From NCBI GenBank assembly GCA_018222765.1, contig JAAEZT010000005.1, forward strand, positions 1 through 64,000: a DNA stretch of 64,000 nucleotides, given 5' to 3'. The position numbers and the translations under genes were made by a program. The DNA comes from a bacterium. Lineage in GTDB: Bacteria; Verrucomicrobiota; Verrucomicrobiia; Verrucomicrobiales; Akkermansiaceae. How positions within the stretch are numbered: the first letter of the stretch is position 1; each line of letters begins with the position of its first letter. Shown in pieces: positions 1-6,420 of the stretch. The notes beneath the pieces were generated by a model, which was given only the letters and a program-made list of their open reading frames with translations, was not told the DNA's origin and did no database searches.

Positions 1-1
1 C

Positions 2-97
2 TTCCACGAAACCGAGATTGCCGGATTACACGAATGGGAATCTGAATGGGGATATGCAGGCTCCAGTGGTTCCCCGAAAAAGTCGCCATGGGAATGA
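2..97 (+). CDS. C-terminal end of a cassette protein, 5' truncated by window edge
   Basis: An open frame enters from base 2 and ends at TGA 95-97, giving a 31-residue tail rich in Glu, Trp, Ser and Pro that ends in SPKKSPWE. The stop lies 8 bases before the first attC box at 106, the same stop-to-site spacing seen for the other cassettes. That position is the main reason to accept it as a real gene end. Nothing in the tail identifies a family. Confidence 0.5.
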   Translation, partial: FHETEIAGLHEWESEWGYAGSSGSPKKSPWE

Positions 98-105
98 ACC
101 AAAAC

Positions 106-164
106 ATCGAACAAGTCGGTGGACTCAACGCGCTACAGCACGCGAGTCAACTCTGACGTTAGCA
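106..164 (+). repeat. attC-like site 1 (59 bp)
   Basis: R'' box ATCGAAC at 106-112 followed by AAG. The inner arms GACTC-CGCG and CGCG-AGTC form a hairpin around 122-148. The R' core GTTAGCA is at 158-164, preceded by TCTGAC. This is the short attC class. It separates the truncated first cassette from the membrane-protein cassette. Confidence 0.8.
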
Positions 165-184
165 TAAAGAAAAACGACCTGTAT

Positions 185-802
185 ATGAATTCCACCTTTT
201 TCCTGAGCATAGTGATGCCGTGCGTATTGATACTCATGGCAGCATTTTTTATATTCATAGCACTTAAAACGATTATTGGTCGTCGACCGATAATATTCAC
301 TTCTCGGTGGCTGTTTGCGTTTATGTGTCTTGCATTCCTACCAAGCATTGTGAGTCCCATAACCATGGGATTCTCATCGTCCAGCGGCTTCAGTATGATT
401 GCATGGATGAACCCACTGATGTTTACAGTGCTTTTAGTCTTCTTCTGGATACAAATGAAAGGATATATGGCGTTTGCCATTTCAGACTCCTATTTTAGAG
501 AGGCATTGCTTGGATCAGCGGATTCACTTGGTTTATCGATTGAAGAATCTATGTCTAGCCTCAAGGTTAAGGAAACAGGTGCAGAGATGCAGGTCGCTAT
601 TCAGGGGTGGATTGGGACAGCTCAACTTAAGTCTAAAGGGAAGGAATCTGAGAGTTCAGTCAGACAAATCGCTCAAGGAATGACGAAGTATTTTGAGAAT
701 ACACCAGGCGGGATGAATTTTATAACTTCATACTTTTACCTAATCATGGGCGCATTCATGATAGCGATGTCCATTTGGATGTTCACCCTAGAGATAAAAT
801 AG
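185..802 (+). CDS. cassette-encoded small membrane protein, unknown function
   Basis: Encodes about 205 residues if translation starts at ATG 185. An in-frame ATG at 119 exists but lies inside the attC site, which ends at 164, so 185 is the credible start. The protein has three predicted membrane segments: near the N-terminus (IVMPCVLILMAAFFIFIA), another around the WLFAFMCLAFLP stretch, and MFTVLLVFFWI. A soluble, charged Ser/Lys/Glu region of roughly 90 residues follows, then a final membrane segment (YFYLIMGAFMIAMSIWMF). I recognise no family. The stop is directly followed by attC site 2 (R'' begins at 804), as expected for a one-gene cassette. Cassettes encoding unknown membrane proteins are common in chromosomal integrons. 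Confidence 0.7.
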   Translation: MNSTFFLSIVMPCVLILMAAFFIFIALKTIIGRRPIIFTSRWLFAFMCLAFLPSIVSPITMGFSSSSGFSMIAWMNPLMFTVLLVFFWIQMKGYMAFAISDSYFREALLGSADSLGLSIEESMSSLKVKETGAEMQVAIQGWIGTAQLKSKGKESESSVRQIAQGMTKYFENTPGGMNFITSYFYLIMGAFMIAMSIWMFTLEIK

Positions 803-803
803 A

Positions 804-930
804 TGCTAACAAGGCAGCGCACACCAATCCACTACCCGCTGAGAGTTGAAATTTTAATGACAACTATGAACCTTAACCTGAAATCAGAGCACATTCTCAG
901 GCAGTGGGCGGGTGGCTTTTGACGTTCGGC
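804..930 (+). repeat. attC-like site 2 (127 bp)
   Basis: R'' box TGCTAAC at 804-810 followed by AAGG. Long complementary arms include CCACTACCCGCTGAGA (829 onward) against CTCAGGCAGTGGGCGGGTGG. The R' core GTTCGGC is at 924-930 after TTTGAC. This is the long, VCR-like size class. The 168 bases between the core and the next start codon (931-1098) hold no ORF of note. Their first ~45 bases are closely similar to 3901-3946. Confidence 0.82.
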
Positions 931-1098
931 ATAGAAACTCATCATGACGATGTGCCTCGCACGCTATAGTGTGCGGATTCAGTTATTGATTGAAGTGATG
1001 TTGCTATCGGGAGTTTCGATTTGGAATAATTTGGCGTTTCGCCATTCTTGAGCGTCATGAAAAAGAATCACCATGGCTCATAAAACGAAGGCAGCACA

Positions 1099-1629
1099 AT
1101 GAAACACACCATCAAAATCAAAGGCGCACTCGGAACACTCTGCATCACCTGTATGGCATGGGCCGGCCAGGGACTCGCGGCTGAAAAGCCAGCGAGCCCG
1201 CCCACAGCTGCAGAGGAAAAAGTCACTGTCTCAGTGCCTGACAAAGAGGATCCGCTCAAAAGGGATCAGGCAGCAATCCAAGGAAAATGGAAGGTTGTCG
1301 CGATGAGGGCGGCCGGCAACCCCGGACCAGATGCGGTAATCGCCGTAATGAAGTACGAATTCAAGGGCAACCGGCTGATCATCACTCCCGCGGAACCTGG
1401 ACCCGACTACACTTTTAAGCTGGATCCATCATCCAAACCCACAGCCACTTTTGACATGACTCCCGTCGACTCGAAGAAACCGGCTGATACAATGCAGGGA
1501 ATCTATGTTCTGGACGGAGACCAACTCAAACTTTGTTTGGGTAAGAAAAAGCGCCCCACGGAAATGAGAGCTGAAGCCAAGGACGGATTCGGACAAGTGC
1601 TGATCGAATTGGAACGGGAAAAACCCTAA
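1099..1629 (+). CDS. secreted TIGR03067-type domain protein
   Basis: 176 residues. An N-terminal signal peptide (hydrophobic ALGTLCITCMAWAGQGLA) is followed by a Pro/Ala-rich linker. A lipocalin-like beta domain begins at about residue 60 with IQGKWKVVAMRAAG and continues through YEFKGNRLIITP to GIYVLDGDQLKLCL. That order of blocks matches the TIGR03067 family, which is abundant in Planctomycetota and Verrucomicrobiota and has no known activity. The protein is probably exported to the periplasm or beyond. It is followed 18 bases later by attC site 3. Upstream, after site 2, there are 168 non-coding bases, unusually long for a cassette and a possible place for a cassette-borne promoter. Family call by motif memory, not by search. 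Confidence 0.75.
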   Translation: MKHTIKIKGALGTLCITCMAWAGQGLAAEKPASPPTAAEEKVTVSVPDKEDPLKRDQAAIQGKWKVVAMRAAGNPGPDAVIAVMKYEFKGNRLIITPAEPGPDYTFKLDPSSKPTATFDMTPVDSKKPADTMQGIYVLDGDQLKLCLGKKKRPTEMRAEAKDGFGQVLIELEREKP

Positions 1630-1647
1630 ACACGTGAATCCAGTCCG

Positions 1648-1774
1648 GCCGAACAAGACGGTGCTGGACAACCGCCTATCCGCCGGGATTTTGAATGATT
1701 TCCGTAACTACAATCTTTAAACTACTGCCGAAGGTGCGGCCCCGGTAAGCGGTGCCAGGCCTTTGACGATCTCT
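1648..1774 (+). repeat. attC-like site 3 (127 bp)
   Basis: R'' box GCCGAAC at 1648-1654 followed by AAG. The arms CTGG-CA-CCGC-TA-CCG pair with the CGGTAAGCGGTGCCAG block near 1743-1758. The R' position carries GATCTCT (1768-1774), so the consensus GTT is GAT here. The 3' ~75 bases are almost identical to those of site 4. Confidence 0.75.
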
Positions 1775-1791
1775 GAAAAAAATCTGACAAG

Positions 1792-3018
1792 ATGCTGCCG
1801 AAAATGATTACTACTCCTTTAGGTCGGATTGTCTTTGTAATTTCCATCCTCTTTCTCGATAACGTCGGTGCTGAACAATTTGGTTTATTCACCTACCGTG
1901 AGGTAGATGGGACAGTTGAGATCACCAGTTTTCCCAAGGACTTGGAGATCCATGTCGATATTCCGGCGGAGATCGATGGCAAGCCGGTAGTTGCCATCAC
2001 AGGAAACGGGGCAGCAGACCCGAACGAATTCGAAGGAGCTTTCTCGTTTTCCCAGATCACCTCGGTTACCATCCCTGAAAGCGTCACGACTATCGGTAGA
2101 TTTGCGTTTGCAGTAAGTTCTAATCTGACGTCCGTCAGCATTCCCGATAGCGTAACCACTATCGAAAATGAAGCCTTCTATCAGTGCCATGGCCTAATTA
2201 GTGTCACTCTTGGACAAGGGGTAACTTCCATAGGGGATTTGGCATTCTTCAGAAATTCCGGGCTTGCATTCCTGAGTCTTCCCGAAAGCCTCACAACCAT
2301 CGGTGAGAGGGCTTTCGAGGGTTGCGCCCTCACGTCGCTCTCGTTTGGTCAGAACCTTGCATCCTTGGGGACTGGCACATTTTTCCGCTGCACCAAGCTG
2401 AGATCGATTGTCTTTCGAAGCACTCTTGGTTTTATGGGACCCTACTGCTTTGGGGACTGCGATGCGCTAACCGCTGCCGTGTTCCTTGGTAACGCCCCCG
2501 GCGTCAGTGGGAGCAGCAATGTGTTTATGCGGGCCGCTCCCGGGTTCGTTGTATATTTCCTTAACGGCAATAAGGGATTTACCACGCCGACATGGGTGCC
2601 CGTCAACACGCCGGGAGGATCTGAAAGCTACGCCACCCAGCCACTCGAAAGGGTGCTCACCAATTCCGAGGTTTGGCTGCTTGGGCACGGCCTTCCAATG
2701 AATACGGATCTGAATCTCGACCCCAACGGGGATGGCGTAAATCACCTGATGGCTTATGCTCTGGCCCTCGACCCGAACGCAGGTTTCATCAGTAATCCCC
2801 TTGAGCCGACTCTCGACTCCGATGTGCTGGGAATCACTTTCTTTGCCGGGAGGGACGATGTCGTATACACGCCCCAAACCAGTAACGATCTAGACAACTG
2901 GACTACAGATGGCCTGACGCTCTCCGAATTGGACTCGGAGGTCCGCCGCACTGCTTCCGTCAGCAGATCTCAACCCCGACGGTTCCTCCGGTTGCTCTTG
3001 GCGCTCGATGAGCCATAG
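1792..3018 (+). CDS. cassette-encoded BspA-like leucine-rich repeat surface protein
   Basis: 408 residues. A signal peptide (IVFVISILFLDNVGA) is followed by about six LRR_5/BspA-type repeats of 23 residues. Examples are LTSVSIPDSVTTIENEAF and LAFLSLPESLTTIGERAF, spanning about residues 85-225. BspA-type repeats usually mediate adhesion or protein binding outside the cell. A C-terminal region begins LNLDPNGDGVNHLMAYALAL and ends in an RRFLRLLL strand. It resembles the end of the large CotH protein encoded at 18137-22516, which suggests the cassette gene arose within this phylum. The start ATG 1792 lies 17 bases after the site 3 core; a second ATG at 1804 is possible. At 1.2 kb this is a large cassette. 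Confidence 0.82.
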   Translation: MLPKMITTPLGRIVFVISILFLDNVGAEQFGLFTYREVDGTVEITSFPKDLEIHVDIPAEIDGKPVVAITGNGAADPNEFEGAFSFSQITSVTIPESVTTIGRFAFAVSSNLTSVSIPDSVTTIENEAFYQCHGLISVTLGQGVTSIGDLAFFRNSGLAFLSLPESLTTIGERAFEGCALTSLSFGQNLASLGTGTFFRCTKLRSIVFRSTLGFMGPYCFGDCDALTAAVFLGNAPGVSGSSNVFMRAAPGFVVYFLNGNKGFTTPTWVPVNTPGGSESYATQPLERVLTNSEVWLLGHGLPMNTDLNLDPNGDGVNHLMAYALALDPNAGFISNPLEPTLDSDVLGITFFAGRDDVVYTPQTSNDLDNWTTDGLTLSELDSEVRRTASVSRSQPRRFLRLLLALDEP

Positions 3019-3153
3019 GAACTTGCAGAGAGCAAGCGCATGGAGAGCAACGGCTGCCCCGCTTCGTGTAAAAAGATAAACCGTAACTACAACCTTTAAA
3101 CTGCTATCGAAGGTGCGGCCCCGGTAAGCGGTGCCAAGCCTTTGACGATCTCC
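3016..3153 (+). repeat. attC-like site 4 (5' limit uncertain)
   Basis: The 3' half from 3079 to 3153 matches site 3 (1701-1774) nearly base for base, including the GGTGCGGCCCCGGTAAGCGG block and the GACGATCTC core. The 5' arm differs. The R'' box may be TAGGAAC at 3016-3022, overlapping the stop codon, or AGAGCAAC at 3044-3051. Like site 3 it has GAT instead of GTT at the core. Confidence 0.65.
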
Positions 3154-3230
3154 AGAAAATCGATTCTGTCGATATTTCGCTGCTTATTTTTGATAACCGA
3201 CGTTATGGTTAGAGTGCTATCGTGAGAGTT

Positions 3231-3596
3231 ATGAAATCTTCAGTGAATTTTGCTTTTTGGATGACGTGTTTAGTTTTCGCTGTGGGCTGGATTATGCTTT
3301 TCAGTTCATCCATTTCGATTGGGGGCGCCATTTTTGCCGTGCCGTTTTCTCTCGGACCCTTACTCGTATCGATAGCTCTCACATTTTATGTCTGGTCTCG
3401 GCTCAGTCTTATAATTTTATCTACTGGTTCTATTCTGTATGGAATTTGGTTCGGCTATGTCTATATGATTGCATTCCACTGGTATATCGATCCACAGAGT
3501 GCCATTGCACTGGCCTTTGTGGGAATCTACTCTTTGCCTGTTATGATTCCAGTTTGGCTGACCGCTTGGGCCTTTCGTGGAAGCGCCCCACAATGA
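3231..3596 (+). CDS. cassette-encoded four-helix membrane protein, unknown
   Basis: About 121 residues from ATG 3231; an in-frame GTG at 3222 would add three residues. Almost the whole chain is hydrophobic, with four predicted membrane segments: FWMTCLVFAVGWIMLF, FSLGPLLVSIALTFYVW, LIILSTGSILYGIWFGYVYM and ALAFVGIYSLPVMIPVWLTAW. The extramembrane loops are very short. No family recognised. It starts 77 bases after the site 4 core, and its stop is directly followed by the R'' box of site 5 at 3600, so it fills one cassette. Confidence 0.65.
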   Translation: MKSSVNFAFWMTCLVFAVGWIMLFSSSISIGGAIFAVPFSLGPLLVSIALTFYVWSRLSLIILSTGSILYGIWFGYVYMIAFHWYIDPQSAIALAFVGIYSLPVMIPVWLTAWAFRGSAPQ

Positions 3597-3599
3597 AAT

Positions 3600-3735
3600 G
3601 GCGAACGAGGCGGAGAAGCCGATGACCCACCGCTGATAAAGTTTGTCGTGGATAAAAAGGAGTGGGGGACTAGTGTTTCCCAACTGGAAATCGGTTAGCC
3701 TCATGGTGAGGCGCGGCTTTCCCTCGACGTTACCC
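3600..3735 (+). repeat. attC-like site 5 (136 bp)
   Basis: R'' box GGCGAAC at 3600-3606 followed by GAGG. The 5' arm (GAGG, AGAAGCCG, CCACC) pairs with the 3' arm (GGTGAGG, CGGCTTTCC, CCTC). The R' core GTTACCC is at 3729-3735 after CTCGAC. Short open frames running across it (for example 3643-3840) are best read as chance frames through the hairpin. Confidence 0.72.
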
Positions 3736-3959
3736 AAGAAAACCATGTTCCCCTCCCTTCGAGCTATCCCCGCCGTGATTTGTGGCAGCGGATTACGGAG
3801 TTGGAACAGCGAAGTGCCAGAATTGTTGATGGACGAATAAAAATCCGCCAGTCAGAGTAAGGTTCGGAAAATGAGGGCGACCGTCATACTAATAAATACT
3901 GTTCGGCTGAGAAACCCATCATCACGATGTTCCTCGCCCGTTACGAGTCGACATGAGCC
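3736..3959 (+). other. gene-less relic segment between attC sites
   Basis: No start-to-stop gene is visible here. One frame reads without a stop from the site 5 core to TAA at about 3858-3860 (…DLWQRITELEQRSARIVDG…). It has no ATG or GTG after the core, so it could be a cassette gene that lost its 5' end. From 3901 the sequence GTTCGGC-N2-AGAAAC-N-CATCAT-N-ACGATGT is about 85% identical over 42 bases to 924-965, the junction between site 2 and the TIGR03067 cassette. A second cassette head therefore seems to lie here with no gene behind it. The likely explanation is deletion or recombination between cassettes. Confidence 0.5.
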
Positions 3960-4032
3960 TCTAAACTTAAACCCTTAACCCTGCCGCAGAATGGCGCTGC
4001 CTGTAGGCGGCGGGTCACCCTTGACGTTCTCA
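3960..4032 (+). repeat. attC-like site 6 (about 73 bp)
   Basis: Candidate R'' box TCTAAAC at 3960-3966. Inner arms ACCCTGCCGC and GGCGGCGGGT flank a spacer at about 3980-4015. The R' core GTTCTCA is at 4026-4032 after CTTGAC. The 3' half is clear; the 5' limit is inferred from pairing. Confidence 0.65.
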
Positions 4033-4129
4033 AAAAAGTTTGCTCCGTCGCCGAGGTGAATTCGTGTATTATCCTCATCTCAAGCAGAACTGCATCGTAA
4101 CTGCTCATCAAGTCCACCAATTGTAAATC

Positions 4130-4723
4130 ATGTCTGAGCAAGTCATCATGTACCCGGAAGAGGATTTCGAAGGTCTCATCTTTGATTTAGATGGGACGCT
4201 GATTGACTCAATGCCCGCTCATTTTTCTGCAATGAGGCAGGCCCTTGAAGAAGCAGGCGGCGCAGGTCTTTTTACAGAAGAACGTTTTTCAGAACTCGGC
4301 GGAAAACCTGCTGCTGATATTGTCACATTGCTCAACAGAGAGAATGGTCTGAGTATGAACGCTCAGAAAGTCTGCCAACGACAACATGAGCTTCTGAAAA
4401 GCAAACTGGACCACTTTGAGCTCATTCCCGAAGTTGCCGATTTTGCGGCAAATCATCGAGGGAAGGTTCCAATGGCTGTAGCAAGTGCGGGCACGACCAA
4501 CATGGTGAAAGCATGTCTCTCAAGAGTAAACATTTTGTGGTGGTTCGATGCCATAGTGGGCTCCGACGAAGTTGAAAATGGAAAACCATCACCAGATGTT
4601 TATCTTGAGGCGGCGCGTCGTATTGACGTTGACCCGATCAGCTGCGTAGTTTTCGAGGATAGTGAGGCTGGGATACTCGGCGCAAGAGCAGCCGGAATGA
4701 AAGTGGTTGTTGTTCCGAGGTAG
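4130..4723 (+). CDS. HAD superfamily phosphatase, beta-phosphoglucomutase/YqaB-like
   Basis: 197 residues. HAD motif I is LIFDLDGTLIDSMPAH near residue 17, with nucleophile and acid/base Asp in DLDGT. Motif II is the AVASAGTTN stretch. Motif III Lys lies in ENGKPSPDVYLEAA and motif IV in CVVFEDSEAGILGARAAGM. The helical cap between motifs I and II (QALEEAGG…) places it with the beta-phosphoglucomutase-like subgroup, whose members dephosphorylate or isomerise small sugar phosphates in the cytoplasm. The substrate cannot be told from sequence. The cassette starts after the site 6 core (4032) and has a 97-base leader. Between the stop and site 7 (4724-4830) are about 107 non-coding bases. This is one of only two obvious metabolic enzymes in the array. 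Confidence 0.85.
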   Translation: MSEQVIMYPEEDFEGLIFDLDGTLIDSMPAHFSAMRQALEEAGGAGLFTEERFSELGGKPAADIVTLLNRENGLSMNAQKVCQRQHELLKSKLDHFELIPEVADFAANHRGKVPMAVASAGTTNMVKACLSRVNILWWFDAIVGSDEVENGKPSPDVYLEAARRIDVDPISCVVFEDSEAGILGARAAGMKVVVVPR

Positions 4724-4830
4724 TTACGAAGCTGTCAGTCGCTCACAGTGTGGTCACGCCAATTTTCAGGGAATGGATAGAAACTAGACGAAAAACTTCC
4801 TCACTTCGATGTTGCAAACCGGTCGATCAG

Positions 4831-4962
4831 AGAGAACAAGGCATAGCATCCAAACGCTGACCGCTCTTGAGTTTATCCTCACTTTCTGTAGCTTGAACTC
4901 GTTTCTCCGCTTCAGAGTTGGCTTTAATTCGAGTTAGCGGCGGATGGACTTAGACGTTAGTC
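4831..4962 (+). repeat. attC-like site 7 (132 bp)
   Basis: R'' box AGAGAAC at 4831-4837 followed by AAGG. The arm CATCC-AAACGCTGACCGCT pairs with AGCGGCGGATGG near 4936-4948. The R' core GTTAGTC is at 4956-4962 after TTAGAC, the best match in the window to the consensus GTTRRRY. A textbook long attC. Confidence 0.85.
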
Positions 4963-5035
4963 CAGTTATAAGTAAGATTTTTTCTTGCGTCAGAAATCGC
5001 TTTGAAGTGAATCACAAATTGAAAGAATATAAGAA

Positions 5036-5317
5036 ATGGCAAAAATTTTCGTAGTAGATAGAGAACACAAGGCAGATGCTAAAGTGTTCGCAGTAGATAG
5101 AGACCACAAAGCTGACTTACTTTATTTTGAAGTAGACAGAGACCATAAAGCAAAAGGTGATGAACTTTGGTATTTTGTGGATCGCGACCATAAAGCTGAT
5201 TTTAAAATATTTTGGGTGGATCGCGACCATAAAGCAGACGTCAAGGTTTATCGCGTAGATAGAAGTCATAAAGCTAAATGGAAAAAGAGCCATAAATTCA
5301 GAAACAGAATCGGCTAG
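5036..5317 (+). CDS. 7(1) septoil knot domain protein (tandem VDRDHKAD repeats)
   Basis: 93 residues made almost wholly of a 12-14 residue repeat, hydrophobic-aromatic strand plus VDRDHKAD. It occurs about seven times (FVVDREHKAD, FAVDRDHKAD, FEVDRDHKAK, YFVDRDHKAD, FWVDRDHKAD, YRVDRSHKAK and a degenerate end). One longer turn, GDELWYFV, lies in the middle. This pattern matches the family annotated as 7(1) septoil knot domain proteins, small beta-rich proteins predicted to form a deep 7(1) knot. I recall the family from its repeat style. No signal peptide or membrane segment is present, so it should be cytoplasmic; the biological role is unknown. ATG 5036 is 73 bases after the site 7 core, and site 8 follows at 5400. 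Base composition here is clearly more AT-rich than in the surrounding core genes. Confidence 0.8.
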   Translation: MAKIFVVDREHKADAKVFAVDRDHKADLLYFEVDRDHKAKGDELWYFVDRDHKADFKIFWVDRDHKADVKVYRVDRSHKAKWKKSHKFRNRIG

Positions 5318-5399
5318 ATTCGGTAAGACCAATTACGACTTCTCAAGAATTGAAGAACACGATTTCAGGACCCAGAAGGTTACTGTCCGCAAAACCAAG

Positions 5400-5524
5400 G
5401 CAGAACAAGGCGGCGCTGAGCAACCCGCTACCGCTCCGGAGTTGAAGCCCGAGGGTGAGTCGAAACCTCAGTCAGAATCGGAGGGGCGCTCCCAGTAGCG
5501 GGTGCCAGGCCTCAAACGTTCGCC
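5400..5524 (+). repeat. attC-like site 8 (125 bp)
   Basis: R'' box GCAGAAC at 5400-5406 followed by AAGG. The arm GGCGGCGCTGAGCAACCCGCTACCG pairs with the GTAGCGGGTGCCAGGCC block at about 5505-5511 (partial stems). The R' core GTTCGCC is at 5518-5524 after CAAAC. About 80 bases (5318-5399) separate the septoil-knot stop from the site and hold no gene. Confidence 0.8.
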
Positions 5525-5594
5525 CAGAGAATTATCACCGTGGTTTGATCCTTGCTTTACGCAAGCGGCACACTCGACTTAGATCAATGAACCC

Positions 5595-6020
5595 ATGAAA
5601 CTAGTCAATGCGACAACGAGCTTTGTAATTTTAACACTTGCAACGACCTTTCTTGCCGGTTGCGGTAACGATGACTGGAAGACCACTGATGAGATAGAAA
5701 TCCTCAGCGAATCTAAATCACCCGACGGCAAATACATTGTGACTGTGTTTTCTTGCTCTGGTGGTGGAGCGGCAGGATACACCTACACCAACGTCAATCT
5801 GAGAGAAGCCTCTGAGCCGCTCAACCAGAGAGATTTTCTCCTAGGCGAGCATCTCTGGCGCAGCTTCGCTGATATTTCAGCGAATTGGAAGGATTCGGCA
5901 ACCCTTGAGGTAGTCTACCGGTGGGCAAGTAATCACCCCGAACACAAAGCCAAGAATGGGAGAACAGTCTCGAAGAAGGGGGATGTGAAGATTAGCTACG
6001 TCCTTTTGCCAACCGATTGA
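5595..6020 (+). CDS. cassette-encoded lipoprotein, DUF5412-like
   Basis: 141 residues. The type II signal peptide has lipobox FLAGC with lipidated Cys at residue 23, so the protein should be membrane-anchored. The mature part contains SKSPDGKYIVTVFSCSGG, GYTYTNVNLR and a later VVYRW strand. This resembles DUF5412-type lipoproteins, in which a 'SPDGKY' strand is followed by a beta-sheet domain; I hold this family call loosely. The start lies 70 bases after the site 8 core. No attC separates it from the zinc-ribbon gene 41 bases downstream, so the two appear to share a cassette. Confidence 0.65.
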   Translation: MKLVNATTSFVILTLATTFLAGCGNDDWKTTDEIEILSESKSPDGKYIVTVFSCSGGGAAGYTYTNVNLREASEPLNQRDFLLGEHLWRSFADISANWKDSATLEVVYRWASNHPEHKAKNGRTVSKKGDVKISYVLLPTD

Positions 6021-6061
6021 TCTCAACAGCCGGAGGCCCCCCATTAATACACCGAAGGGAA

Positions 6062-6283
6062 ATGAAAAATACCGAGTGCCCCAAGTGCGGTTCGAAGGAG
6101 ATCCTCCGCGGAGCTGAGCACGGCCGTAGTGGATGCAATACCAATGAATTCATTCGAGTAGCGTATATGACCAAAGTTGAATTAATTCATTACGTGTGCG
6201 GCGATTGCGGCTACACAGAGAGTTATATCGAAGATCCTAAAGGCTTGAGTGCGATCAGGAAAAAGTTTGCTCGATTGCAATGA
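6062..6283 (+). CDS. small zinc-ribbon protein
   Basis: 73 residues from ATG 6062; an upstream in-frame start at 6017 overlaps the previous stop and is less likely. Two Cys pairs, CPKCGS near residue 6 and VCGDCGY near residue 47, form a classic zinc ribbon. Between them lie a basic stretch and a GRSGCNTNEF segment. Such proteins bind zinc and often nucleic acids or partner proteins, but nothing here fixes the role. It sits between the lipoprotein gene and a decayed attC half site. Cytoplasmic, with no signal peptide. Confidence 0.6.
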   Translation: MKNTECPKCGSKEILRGAEHGRSGCNTNEFIRVAYMTKVELIHYVCGDCGYTESYIEDPKGLSAIRKKFARLQ

Positions 6284-6304
6284 CGCTGGATTTCTACCGG
6301 ACAA

Positions 6305-6390
6305 GCCGAACAAGTCAGTGGTGGTAACGGTTGGCAAGGTCTCTGGATTGCTTCGCTCTGGACGCCTATTCTCCGCTCTGCCATACTTCA
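6305..6390 (+). repeat. decayed attC-like half site 9
   Basis: GCCGAACAAG at 6305-6314 is a perfect copy of the R'' box plus its usual AAG extension (compare 1648-1657). No GTTNNN core preceded by GAC is found before the next gene; the nearest candidate is GGACGCC around 6359-6365. The site looks inactivated, which would fuse the lipoprotein, zinc-ribbon and sulfatase genes into one composite cassette. Confidence 0.4.
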
Positions 6391-6420
6391 GTTTTTCTAC
6401 TTAAAAATTTTATATCACTG

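Noticed and set aside
3643-3840. 65-codon open frame on the + strand
   Set aside because: It starts inside attC site 5 and its product is of low-complexity, non-protein-like composition; the hairpin explains the open frame.
5036-5317. Regularly spaced DNA repeats that could suggest a CRISPR array
   Set aside because: Repeats are in one reading frame, code for VDRDHKAD units, and spacers are only about 15 bases and not unique enough.
5117-5332. Antisense open frame across the septoil-knot gene
   Set aside because: It mirrors the coding repeats of the + strand; composition is a by-product.
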